A stretch of 64,000 nucleotides of DNA from Planctobacterium sp047947135 (lineage in GTDB: Bacteria > Pseudomonadota > Gammaproteobacteria > Enterobacterales > Alteromonadaceae): the NCBI GenBank assembly GCA_047947135.1, contig CP170457.1:3720001-3784000 (forward strand). The letters are read 5' to 3'. The position numbers and the translations under genes are program-made. Under the pieces are notes generated by a model. That model saw nothing but the letters and a program-made list of their open reading frames with translations, did no database searches and had not been told where the DNA came from. Of the stretch, positions 24,282 to 33,187 are shown piece by piece (within the stretch, counting starts at the first letter, position 1; every line of letters begins with the position of its first letter).

Positions 24282-26686
24282 TCTTCGTCTGCACCGGTAA
24301 CCGCATCGGTAATGCTTTTAAGCCGGTTAACCGCCAGATAATTCACAGACGATTTAGGATAAACCCCGTTGGCAGACACTTTGCCAGCCTCGCGATTCAT
24401 CAAAATAGTCACAGCATCATCCACATCAGCCACACAGTAGATATGGAAACGCCCTTTCTTCACTGCCTGAATTACGTCATCGTGTAACATTAAATTGATC
24501 TGATTGGACTTAGGGATCACTACGCCTTGTTTACCATTGAGTCCACGGTGCACGCATAGCTTAAAATAACCTTCTATCTTTTCATTAACACCGCCAATAG
24601 ATTGCACCTCGCCATACTGGTTGATGGACCCCGTAACCGCCAGTTCCTGTCGTACCGGAACATAGGTAAGCGCCGATAAAAGCGCTACGAGCTCTGCAAG
24701 CGATGCACTATCTCCGTCGATATGACCATAAGACTGCTCAATGGCAATATTGGCTGACAAGGTTAAAGGAAATTCCTGTGCATATTTATGTCCTAAATAC
24801 CCGGTCAACAGCATGACCCCTTTGGAGTGTATCGGCCTGCCCAGTTCCACTTCTCGTTCAATATCCACCACCCCACTGGAGCCAGCGTACACGGTAGACG
24901 TTATACGAGCCGGTGTACCAAATACCGAATCGCCGATTTCCAGAACGGTCAGGCCATTGACTTTGCCGATGGCTTCACCTTCGGTATCGATCAGTACCTG
25001 CCCTTCTTTAATGTCTGTCAACAGAGATTGGCTGATACGACCGCTACGACGACGTTTGGCGTCAAGGGCTTCAGTTATATGTTTAACGTCCATTTCATCA
25101 GCATTTTGTGAGCTACAAAAGAAAAACGCTTCCTGCAGCAACTCAATGACGTCCGAAAAGCGTGCTGACAATCGTTCTTGATGCTCAGCAGTGCGCAGAC
25201 TGTATTCCACCAGCTTATGCATTGCAGCATTTGAAATACTCACTAAACCCAGTTTTTTCACCTGATTGCGCACACGACCCACAAAGTCATACAAAGACGT
25301 TTTGTTGAGCGGAATTTCATGGTCAAAATCAACTAAGACTCGGAACAACTCGTCAAACTCATCATCATATTCCTGCAATGTGTAATATAAGTCCCGCGTG
25401 CCCATCAGAACCACTTTGACATTCAACGGAATTTGCTGCGGATTTAACGTGATGGAATTCACCATGCCGTAATCATGCTGGGAAATGTCCATTTTCACTT
25501 CACCGAACTTTAAAGCGAGCTTTAATGAATCCCAAACATAGGGTTGCTGGATCATTTTGTCCGCATCCAACAACAAGTACCCGCCATTCGCTTTGTGCAA
25601 TGCGCCCGGACGAATCATCCGATAGTTCGTGAACAACGAACCCTGTACATTGCTGTACTCTATTCGACCAAAGATATTCTGGTAGGTTGGGTTAGGTTCA
25701 TATATCACCGGTGCCCCGTCTTCCGGCTCATGGCTGGTAATGATATTCGGTAAGTACTGTTCTTCTAATATTGTTCGGCGATCGTATTCATCGTGCTTCT
25801 CTTCTTTCGACTCTGAGCCAAGCACTTCAATGACAATTTGCACTAAATTGGGTTTGAGTTGTCGCAGAAATTTAAGGATCCCCAGATCTGAACTATATTG
25901 GTGCTCAAGTTCTTTTAGCAACGGCTTTATCGCCTGCTCTGCCGTATCCTTTTTTAATTTTCTTAGGCGCTCCGACGATTCTCGTTTCCACTGGGGTAAT
26001 TCAATCAACTTCTCACTGAGCATCGCTTCCAGCTCGTCAATCAAATCATAAAAATACTGACGGCTTTCTTCTGACAATTTGGCGAATTCTTCGTCATTGA
26101 TAGGTTTTCCATCAATAATCGGCGAAAAACTGATGGTGCCGTCTTCTTCATACAGTGCAACACTTTTTTGCTGGGCAAAAAGTTCCAATTCGTCAATGAC
26201 CCGATCATAACGCTGATCATATTCACGCCCTACTGCCGCTTTTTTGCGTTGATAGCCGGGGTTATCGAAAACGGCTGGAAAGGTGTCCAGTAACTCATCT
26301 ATGAGTAAATTAATTTCTTTAACTAATTTTTTGCCTTCACCCGGAGCCAGTTTTAAGGCAACCGGTTCCCTCTCATCCTCAAAATTATTGAGATAACACC
26401 AATCGCTAGGTGTCTGCGCCTGCCCTACTGACTTTTCTACATATTCGTGTACAAGTGTATAACGACCTGTTGCAGGCTCACCCATGACATACAGATTGTA
26501 ACCTCGAGCATCAATGCCCAGCCCAAATTCCAACGCCTCGCGCGCGCGCTCCTGACCAATAAAAGTACTGTGCAAAGCCGCTTCATCTTCAAGTGCCTTA
26601 TTAATCAGCCTCTTGTTAATCGTTGCCGTGAGCTTTTTTGGTTCCAAAGGTGGTTTCAAATGCATGGATGACTCAGTTCCCATCAT
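24278..26686 (-). CDS. Lon-family ATP-dependent protease (YcbZ/LonH-like)
   Basis: An 802-residue AAA+ protease-like protein of the E. coli YcbZ type. The Walker A is degenerate-looking (MGEPATGRYTL). A large helical insert (about 170-300) follows, then the ATPase remainder and a C-terminal Lon protease domain with the Ser/Lys dyad: serine in GDSASLAEL near residue 660 and lysine in NEKIEGYFK near 702. It is distinct from the housekeeping Lon by its lack of a LON-N domain. It is convergent with DUF1365. An alternative start at 26665 is possible. Confidence 0.9.
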   Translation of the reverse strand: MMGTESSMHLKPPLEPKKLTATINKRLINKALEDEAALHSTFIGQERAREALEFGLGIDARGYNLYVMGEPATGRYTLVHEYVEKSVGQAQTPSDWCYLNNFEDEREPVALKLAPGEGKKLVKEINLLIDELLDTFPAVFDNPGYQRKKAAVGREYDQRYDRVIDELELFAQQKSVALYEEDGTISFSPIIDGKPINDEEFAKLSEESRQYFYDLIDELEAMLSEKLIELPQWKRESSERLRKLKKDTAEQAIKPLLKELEHQYSSDLGILKFLRQLKPNLVQIVIEVLGSESKEEKHDEYDRRTILEEQYLPNIITSHEPEDGAPVIYEPNPTYQNIFGRIEYSNVQGSLFTNYRMIRPGALHKANGGYLLLDADKMIQQPYVWDSLKLALKFGEVKMDISQHDYGMVNSITLNPQQIPLNVKVVLMGTRDLYYTLQEYDDEFDELFRVLVDFDHEIPLNKTSLYDFVGRVRNQVKKLGLVSISNAAMHKLVEYSLRTAEHQERLSARFSDVIELLQEAFFFCSSQNADEMDVKHITEALDAKRRRSGRISQSLLTDIKEGQVLIDTEGEAIGKVNGLTVLEIGDSVFGTPARITSTVYAGSSGVVDIEREVELGRPIHSKGVMLLTGYLGHKYAQEFPLTLSANIAIEQSYGHIDGDSASLAELVALLSALTYVPVRQELAVTGSINQYGEVQSIGGVNEKIEGYFKLCVHRGLNGKQGVVIPKSNQINLMLHDDVIQAVKKGRFHIYCVADVDDAVTILMNREAGKVSANGVYPKSSVNYLAVNRLKSITDAVTGADED

Positions 26687-26879
26687 GTTTAATTTGCAAC
26701 AATATAATCCCGTTTAGTCAGGTGTTGTCTGCCTGACAACGGTGTTTTCACTTCTTCTACTTAATATCGTGAAACATCTGTACGCTTTAAGTGAAACTTG
26801 AATACAGACAACTGTCAAACCATGTTTTGGCATTTTTAAATGAATGAGCAATAATCAGGCAAAACCATAGGGGAAAAGA

Positions 26880-27422
26880 ATGTTATTTAAACGCTACGCT
26901 GGCACACTCTTATGTGCATTATGGTGCACCTCAATTGCAGTAGAGGCCGAAGTTGTTGTTATAAAAGACAATGGTTTCACTATAAAAAATCACATTACAG
27001 TGGACCGCTCTGTCAAAGACAGCTGGAATGGATTAATCAACAGTGTTGGACAATGGTGGCCCGCAGACCATACCTGGTGGGGCAACAGTGCAAACCTGAC
27101 GATTAGTCCATATGCTGGCGGATGTTTTTGCGAAACTGCAGGGGACAACTCTGCAGAACACATGCGCATCAGTTATGTCGAGCAGAACAAGTTATTGCGC
27201 ATGACCGGCGGACTTGGTCCATTGCAGGGCATGGGTATGTACGGCGCCTTGGACTGGCAGTTTGAAACAACTGACGAGCAACAGACCCAGATTATCCTCA
27301 CCTATCGCGTCTCCGGATTATCAGATAAAGAAACTTATGAGGGCTTTGTTTCGGTGGTGGATAAAGTACAGGCGCTGCAATTAGGTGCACTGGGGACCTT
27401 TTTAACAGTTAAAGATAATTAA
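26880..27422 (+). CDS. Exported SRPBCC (START-like) domain protein
   Basis: A 180-residue protein with an N-terminal signal peptide (MLFKRYAGTLLCALWC..., probable cleavage after VEA) and a SRPBCC/AHSA1-like fold pattern (TVDRSVKDSWNGLI, WWGNSANLT, GALDWQFE). Exported SRPBCC proteins are unusual because most are cytoplasmic ligand-binding proteins. The ligand is unknown. GGGGAAAAGA is a fair ribosome site. It stands alone between the protease gene and leuS. Confidence 0.72.
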   Translation: MLFKRYAGTLLCALWCTSIAVEAEVVVIKDNGFTIKNHITVDRSVKDSWNGLINSVGQWWPADHTWWGNSANLTISPYAGGCFCETAGDNSAEHMRISYVEQNKLLRMTGGLGPLQGMGMYGALDWQFETTDEQQTQIILTYRVSGLSDKETYEGFVSVVDKVQALQLGALGTFLTVKDN

Positions 27423-27556
27423 CCAGGCAATTTGAGCAACAATACCGGCAAAATGCGGTTGTCCAAGCCCTACCCCTACGGTATTCTATGCCGCTATTTC
27501 GTTAACCCTTAGCCTCGGTGAATCAGAGGCAACCTTCGTAGTATTGGAAGCATTGA

Positions 27557-30139
27557 ATGGTCGCAGAATATCAGCCGCAAAAAATTGAACAAGAAGTCCA
27601 GGAATTTTGGCAAAAAAACCAAACTTTTAAAGCCACTGAAAGTGCTGACAAAGAAAAGTTTTATTGCCTCTCAATGTTCCCCTATCCTAGTGGTCGGCTG
27701 CATATGGGGCATGTTCGTAACTACACCATCGGTGATGTAGTCAGCCGCTTTCAACGCATGCAGGGCAAAAATGTACTGCAGCCAATTGGCTGGGACGCCT
27801 TCGGTTTGCCAGCGGAAAATGCCGCCATTCAAAATAAAACGGCACCAGCGAAATGGACTTATCAGAACATCGATTACATGAAGCAGCAGCTGCAATCGTT
27901 GGGTTTTGGCTACGACTGGAACCGAGAGTTTGCTACCTGTCAGCCGGAATACTATCGTTGGGAACAATGGTTTTTTACCCGTTTATTTGAAAAAGGGTTG
28001 GTGTATAAGAAGAATGCCACCGTCAACTGGGATCCCGTTGATCAGACCGTTTTAGCCAACGAACAAGTTGTTGATGGACGAGGCTGGCGTTCTGGTGCGT
28101 TGGTTGAGCAAAAAGAAATTCCCCAGTGGTTTATTAAAATTACTGATTACGCAGAAGAACTATTAAATGATTTAGAGCATCTGCCTGATTGGCCTGATCA
28201 GGTAAAGGCCATGCAGAAAAACTGGATTGGTCGCTCAGAAGGCGTAGAAATGACCTTCTCCATTGCTGATAGCGATGAGCAATTTTCGATATACACGACC
28301 CGACCAGATACTTTGTTCGGGGTGACTTATGTCGCTCTAGCTGCCCAGCATCCGTTGGCAAAGCAAGCTGCACTGAACAATCCTGAGCTGGCGGCCTTTA
28401 TTGAAGATTGTAAAAACAACAAAGTTGCCGAAGCCGATGTCGCCACTATGGAGAAAAAAGGCTGTGCAACAGGTATGACCGCTGTGCATCCGCTAACGGG
28501 TGAAGAAGTCCCGGTGTGGGTAGCTAACTTTGTGTTAATGAATTATGGTTCTGGCGCTGTTATGGCCGTACCGGGACATGATCAGCGCGATTGGGAATTT
28601 GCCACAAAATATGGCTTGCAAATAAAACAGGTCATCAAACCACAAGGCGATGAACATTGCGACCTTGCCGAGCAGGCATTCACGGAAAAAGGGGTATTGC
28701 TCAATTCTGCCGAATTTGATGGCCTGAATTCCGATAGCGCTTTCAAACAAATCGCTGAAAAGTTAGCACAGGCAGGCAAAGGCGAAATTAAGGTCAATTA
28801 TCGTCTGCGTGACTGGGGTGTTTCACGCCAGCGCTATTGGGGTGCCCCCATTCCAATGTTGAATTTGGAAAACGGTGATTCCATTGCAGTTCCAGCAGAC
28901 AAACTGCCGGTGCTTCTTCCTGAAGATGTGCAAATGGATGGCAATACTTCCCCGATCAAAGCCGATCCCGAGTGGCGTAAAGCTGACGTAAACGGCATGG
29001 CGGCGGAACGTGAAACTGATACTTTTGATACCTTTATGGAATCATCCTGGTATTACGCACGCTACGCTTGTCCGCAAGCTGACAGCATGCTGGACCCGGA
29101 AAAAGCCAACTACTGGCTGCCGGTAGATCAGTATATCGGCGGTATTGAACACGCCATATTACACCTGCTGTATGCACGCTTCTTCCATAAATTATTGCGA
29201 GATGAAGGTCTGGTAAACTCTGACGAGCCGTTTAAACGTCTGCTGTGTCAGGGCATGGTATTGGCAGACTCGTTTCGCAGAAAGGATGAAAATGGTGGTG
29301 ACATTTGGTTTAACCCTGCAGATGTTGACATCGAACGAGATGAAAAAGGTCGTATTACTTCTGCAGTGTTGAGATCTGACGGTCAGCCGGTAGAACACTG
29401 CGGTATGACGAAGATGTCGAAATCAAAGAACAACGGCGTCGATCCACAAGCGGTGATAGAACAATATGGCGCTGACACCATTCGCTTGTTTACCATGTTC
29501 GCGGCACCACCGGAACAAACCCTGGAATGGGTGGACTCAGCAGTCGATGGTGCCAATCGATTTCTAAAACGTTTCTGGCGGACGGTTTCCGAACATCTGC
29601 AAGCTGGCGAAGTAGCAGCTTTAGAGCCTGCCAGTCTTAATAAAGAACAAAAAGCGTTACGTCGCGAAGTACATAAGACCATCGCCAAAGTAACGGATGA
29701 TTTGGGACGTCGCCAAACCTTTAATACGGCAATAGCGGCACTGATGGAATTATTAAATAACGTGCAAAAAGCAGCCTCTGACACAGCACAGGATCGTGCC
29801 GTTATCCACGAAGCGTTAATGACCATGACACAAATGTTGAACCCTATTACACCGCACCTAAGTCATGTGTTGTGGAAAGCATTTGGACAGCAACAGGATG
29901 TCGAATTCAGCGGCTGGCCAGTTGCAGATGAAAGTGCCATGGTGGAAGAGGAAAAACTGATCGTGGTGCAAGTAAACGGAAAACTACGCTCCAAAATCAC
30001 GGTGAGCGCCTCTGCAGATCAGGAAACGGTGCAAGAAATCGCGATGACACAGGAAAATGTGCAATCATTTACCGAAGGAAAAACGGTTCGCAAAGTTATT
30101 TATGTCCCGGGCAAACTGCTCAATATCGTTGCTAACTAA
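27557..30139 (+). CDS. leuS: Leucyl-tRNA synthetase
   Basis: An 860-residue class I aminoacyl-tRNA synthetase that charges tRNA-Leu. HIGH is present as HMGH in YPSGRLHMGHVRNY (about residue 42), the CP1 editing domain spans about 220-420 (with TTRPDTLFG and the AVPGHDQRD pocket), and KMSKS is intact in MTKMSKSKNNGVDP (about 620). The anticodon-binding and C-terminal domains complete the protein. It opens the conserved leuS-lptE-holA-nadD block. No leader attenuator was recognised upstream. Confidence 0.97.
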   Translation: MVAEYQPQKIEQEVQEFWQKNQTFKATESADKEKFYCLSMFPYPSGRLHMGHVRNYTIGDVVSRFQRMQGKNVLQPIGWDAFGLPAENAAIQNKTAPAKWTYQNIDYMKQQLQSLGFGYDWNREFATCQPEYYRWEQWFFTRLFEKGLVYKKNATVNWDPVDQTVLANEQVVDGRGWRSGALVEQKEIPQWFIKITDYAEELLNDLEHLPDWPDQVKAMQKNWIGRSEGVEMTFSIADSDEQFSIYTTRPDTLFGVTYVALAAQHPLAKQAALNNPELAAFIEDCKNNKVAEADVATMEKKGCATGMTAVHPLTGEEVPVWVANFVLMNYGSGAVMAVPGHDQRDWEFATKYGLQIKQVIKPQGDEHCDLAEQAFTEKGVLLNSAEFDGLNSDSAFKQIAEKLAQAGKGEIKVNYRLRDWGVSRQRYWGAPIPMLNLENGDSIAVPADKLPVLLPEDVQMDGNTSPIKADPEWRKADVNGMAAERETDTFDTFMESSWYYARYACPQADSMLDPEKANYWLPVDQYIGGIEHAILHLLYARFFHKLLRDEGLVNSDEPFKRLLCQGMVLADSFRRKDENGGDIWFNPADVDIERDEKGRITSAVLRSDGQPVEHCGMTKMSKSKNNGVDPQAVIEQYGADTIRLFTMFAAPPEQTLEWVDSAVDGANRFLKRFWRTVSEHLQAGEVAALEPASLNKEQKALRREVHKTIAKVTDDLGRRQTFNTAIAALMELLNNVQKAASDTAQDRAVIHEALMTMTQMLNPITPHLSHVLWKAFGQQQDVEFSGWPVADESAMVEEEKLIVVQVNGKLRSKITVSASADQETVQEIAMTQENVQSFTEGKTVRKVIYVPGKLLNIVAN

Positions 30140-30143
30140 GCAT

Positions 30144-30665
30144 ATGAAATCACGTCATTTCAAACTGCTTTGTTGCTTGTTCCTTGCCGCGACCATACTC
30201 AATGGTTGCGGCTTTAATTTGCGCAATGATTATCAGCTGGATGAAAAATTCAAACAGTTACAGTTGATTTCGCAAGAAGCAAATGCCCCCCTGCCGAGAA
30301 TATTGCAGCAACGACTCAAAGTGTTTGATGTTGAAGTCATTCGTCCAAATTTAAAAACCGCTGAAAATCCACCGTTGGCGACCATACCGACGTTGATTTT
30401 ATATCCAGAGAATCTCGACAGACGCCTGCTGTCTTTGTTTCGCAGTGGTCAGGTAGCCGAATATGAATTGATCTATACCTGCCGATACGAGTTGATTAAC
30501 AGTGCTGGCGATACTCGTCTTTATGAGTTTGAAATTCTGCGGGAATATCAGGATGATCCTGACCAGGTATTAGCAAAATCCAGAGAGCTTAATCTTATCC
30601 TCAACGAAATGCGGAAAGAAGCGGCGAACAGAATCATTAGACAATTTAGTGTCGAACAAATCTAG
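30144..30665 (+). CDS. lptE: LPS-assembly lipoprotein LptE
   Basis: Outer-membrane lipoprotein that plugs the LptD barrel and helps insert lipopolysaccharide. The ATG at 30144 lies five bases after the leuS stop and gives a clean lipoprotein signal (MKSRHFKLLCC..., lipobox LNGC, then GFNLR as in family members). The frame is open further upstream inside leuS, but that part is not needed. Its 173 residues are a little shorter than the E. coli protein (193). Sequence conservation is low, and context carries weight. Confidence 0.92.
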   Translation: MKSRHFKLLCCLFLAATILNGCGFNLRNDYQLDEKFKQLQLISQEANAPLPRILQQRLKVFDVEVIRPNLKTAENPPLATIPTLILYPENLDRRLLSLFRSGQVAEYELIYTCRYELINSAGDTRLYEFEILREYQDDPDQVLAKSRELNLILNEMRKEAANRIIRQFSVEQI

Positions 30666-30667
30666 CC

Positions 30668-31708
30668 ATGCAGGTATACGCAAACCAATACCCAACTAAA
30701 CTGCAATCGTCTCTCGCGGCATTTCATCTAATCTTCGGTGATGAGCCCCAACAAAAGTTGGAATCTATTGACCTGTTGCGTCAAACAGTGAAAGCACAGG
30801 GCTTTACTGAGCGGCAATCACTAGTCGTTGATAATCAGTTCGAATGGCATCAATTATTAGATGCCTGCCAAAGTATGTCGCTGTTTGCCGAACGTCAGTA
30901 TATCGAGTTGGAGTTACCCACTGGCAAACCGGGTACGGAAGGCAGCAAAACACTGATGCATTTGGCGGAACAGGCCAATCCGGATGTCATCCTGCTGGTC
31001 CACGGACCAAAGGTTGGCAAAGATGTGCAAAATACCAAATGGTTCAAAACGTTGGACAAACAAGGCTATTACGTACCTTGTTATGAACTCGAAGGAAATC
31101 GTTTGTTCACTTGGATGCGAGACAAACTAAACCAGTATCAATTGCCCGCCAGCCCGGATATTGTGGGCTTATTTGTGGACTATTACGAAGGCAATCTACT
31201 GGCAGCGGTGCAGGAAATGCAAAAGCTGTCACTTCTTCCGGAAGCCCAACGCGACAGCCGGGACCGCATTGAACCTTTGTTACTGGACCAATCTCGTTTT
31301 AACGTTTTTCAGTTGTCTGATCTGGTGCTGGCTGGCAACAGCAACAAAATGGTCAAACTCCTCTATCGCCTCGAAAGCGAGGGTGTAGAACCCACCATGA
31401 TTTGCTGGCAACTTGCCAAAGAATGGATGATATTAAACGAGTTATCGCAAGCACAACAGCGGGGAGTTTCCCAGGATACGGTGTTCAAAACACACCGTAT
31501 CTGGCAGAGTAAACAGGCGTTATATCTGCAAGCGATAAACCGATTATCGTCAGAGCGGCTTACTCATTTAGGCACTGAGATAGCCTCGTTTGACTCTGCG
31601 TTGAAGTCATCTGGTGTAGCAAAACCCTATGTCGCCCTGTGTCATCTATGTTTATTATTTGCTCCCATTCAGATTGATATGATTCAGCTAAGCCAGAGTT
31701 ATGTCTAA
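30668..31708 (+). CDS. holA: DNA polymerase III subunit delta
   Basis: A 346-residue subunit of the clamp loader that opens the beta clamp (E. coli 343). Recognised by the N-terminal AAA-like domain pattern (FHLIFGDEPQQKLESIDLLR, then LRQTV, SMSLFAERQYIELELP) and by position between lptE and nadD. It starts two bases after lptE and overlaps nadD by eight bases. Confidence 0.95.
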   Translation: MQVYANQYPTKLQSSLAAFHLIFGDEPQQKLESIDLLRQTVKAQGFTERQSLVVDNQFEWHQLLDACQSMSLFAERQYIELELPTGKPGTEGSKTLMHLAEQANPDVILLVHGPKVGKDVQNTKWFKTLDKQGYYVPCYELEGNRLFTWMRDKLNQYQLPASPDIVGLFVDYYEGNLLAAVQEMQKLSLLPEAQRDSRDRIEPLLLDQSRFNVFQLSDLVLAGNSNKMVKLLYRLESEGVEPTMICWQLAKEWMILNELSQAQQRGVSQDTVFKTHRIWQSKQALYLQAINRLSSERLTHLGTEIASFDSALKSSGVAKPYVALCHLCLLFAPIQIDMIQLSQSYV

Positions 31709-32354
31709 AGCAACAACATCAGCGCCTTTACTGGGTATATTTGGCGGAACCTTTGATCCCGTCCACAACGGTCACATCAAGCCACTGGAAGCAGTGCAAC
31801 AACAGCTGGAACTCAACAGGATTTTGGCCTTGCCCTGTCATATTCCACCACACAAGGAAGCCCCCAGCAGCTCTCCAAAACATCGACAGGCCATGTTGGA
31901 ACTTGAAGTCAAACAACATCCATGGTTGACCATTGATAATCGTGAAATGCAACGCAACAAACCGTCCTATACGTTACACACCTTGCAAGAGCTGCGGCGT
32001 GAATATCCTGAGCAACATCTGTGCTTCATCATTGGCATGGATTCTATGCAGGCTTTTGACACTTGGTATCAATGGCAGGACATCATGCAGTTATGTCATC
32101 TTGTAGTCATGCAACGCGGCGGCTATCAACCTGAGTTTAATGCGACTGTAAAAGGCCTGTTGGATTGCGCTCAGGTTAGCCAACTTGATAGCTTGAGAAA
32201 AAACAAAAGCGGTCATGTTGTGTTTATCAATACACCACAACTTGATGTGTCATCATCAAATATTCGTCAACGAATAAAAAACTCTGAATCAGTAGATAAG
32301 CTGGTTTCAAATGAAGTCATTCACTACATTGAGCAACATGGGCTATACTTATAG
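31701..32354 (+). CDS. nadD: Nicotinate-mononucleotide adenylyltransferase
   Basis: Transfers AMP from ATP to nicotinate mononucleotide in NAD synthesis. The nucleotidyltransferase motif GIFGGTFDPVHNGH is near the N-terminus and SSSNIRQRI near the C-terminus. Length 217 (E. coli 213). It overlaps holA by eight bases, so the genes are translationally coupled. nadA, another NAD gene, is at the far end of this window. Confidence 0.97.
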   Translation: MSKATTSAPLLGIFGGTFDPVHNGHIKPLEAVQQQLELNRILALPCHIPPHKEAPSSSPKHRQAMLELEVKQHPWLTIDNREMQRNKPSYTLHTLQELRREYPEQHLCFIIGMDSMQAFDTWYQWQDIMQLCHLVVMQRGGYQPEFNATVKGLLDCAQVSQLDSLRKNKSGHVVFINTPQLDVSSSNIRQRIKNSESVDKLVSNEVIHYIEQHGLYL

Positions 32355-32384
32355 CGTGCATGTATGATTTATTCAGGAGAAAAA

Positions 32385-32702
32385 TTGGAGCACGAGCAAC
32401 TTAAAGAGTTTGTTAAACACAAACTCGAAGATGTGAAAGGCCGAGATATTATTGATATCGACGTTACAGGCAAAAGTTCAGTTACAGATACCTACATGAT
32501 TTGTTCTGGCAATTCAAAACGACATGTCGTCTCTATCGCACAAAATCTTGTGCAGGAAAGTAAGCAAGCCGGTGAAACTCCTATCAATGTCGAAGGACAG
32601 GATTTGGGCGAATGGGTACTTATTGATTACGGTGACGTTGTCGTTCATGTAATGCAGGACCAAACAAGAGATTTTTACCAGTTAGAAAAGCTCTGGAGTT
32701 AA
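32385..32702 (+). CDS. rsfS: Ribosomal silencing factor RsfS
   Basis: Binds uL14 on the 50S subunit and blocks joining with 30S in starvation. The start chosen is TTG at 32385: it has AGGAG five bases before it, and the product (MEHEQLKEFV...) then aligns from its first residue with E. coli RsfS and has the same length (105). The ATG at 32364, with no ribosome site, would add seven residues. Conserved features seen are DITDTYMICSGNSKRH-like and GDVVVHVMQ. It is followed nine bases later by rlmH. Confidence 0.94.
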   Translation: MEHEQLKEFVKHKLEDVKGRDIIDIDVTGKSSVTDTYMICSGNSKRHVVSIAQNLVQESKQAGETPINVEGQDLGEWVLIDYGDVVVHVMQDQTRDFYQLEKLWS

Positions 32703-32711
32703 GCTTTACAG

Positions 32712-33182
32712 ATGCAATTGGACATAATCGCTGTTGGCAATAAAATGCCAGCATGGGTAGTTACTGGCTATCAGGAATACGCCCGCAGGATGCCGCCGGA
32801 CTGGCGCATGAAACTTATCGAAATCCCCCCTGAAAAACGCGGTAAAAATGCCGACATAGCGCGTATTCTGGAAAAAGAAGGCCAAAACATTTTGGCTTCG
32901 ATACCGAAAGGAAATCGCATTGTTGCTCTGGAGGTAACTGGCAAGCCCTGGCATTCCCATCAACTCGCTGAACAAATGGAAAAATGGCAGTTAGATGGCC
33001 GGAATGTCAGCCTGATTATTGGTGGTCCTGAAGGATTGTCGAAAAATTGTTTGAACCAAGCGGAACAAAAATGGTCACTATCAACATTGACCTTACCTCA
33101 TCCGTTAGTCAGAATTGTGCTGGCAGAGAGCCTCTTCAGGGCGTGGTCAATCAATAATAATCATCCTTATCACAGAGAGTAG
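32712..33182 (+). CDS. rlmH: 23S rRNA (pseudouridine1915-N3)-methyltransferase RlmH
   Basis: SPOUT-fold methyltransferase of 156 residues that methylates pseudouridine 1915 in helix 69. That site is made by RluD, whose gene is at the other end of this window. The GGPEGLS motif and the C-terminal LSTLTLPHPLVRIVLAESLFRA knot region are clear. The length and position after rsfS are standard. Confidence 0.97.
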   Translation: MQLDIIAVGNKMPAWVVTGYQEYARRMPPDWRMKLIEIPPEKRGKNADIARILEKEGQNILASIPKGNRIVALEVTGKPWHSHQLAEQMEKWQLDGRNVSLIIGGPEGLSKNCLNQAEQKWSLSTLTLPHPLVRIVLAESLFRAWSINNNHPYHRE

Positions 33183-33187
33183 GCAAC

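Noticed and set aside
29383..29826. 147-codon minus-strand frame inside leuS
   Set aside because: Antisense shadow; leuS motifs and frame are intact on the other strand.
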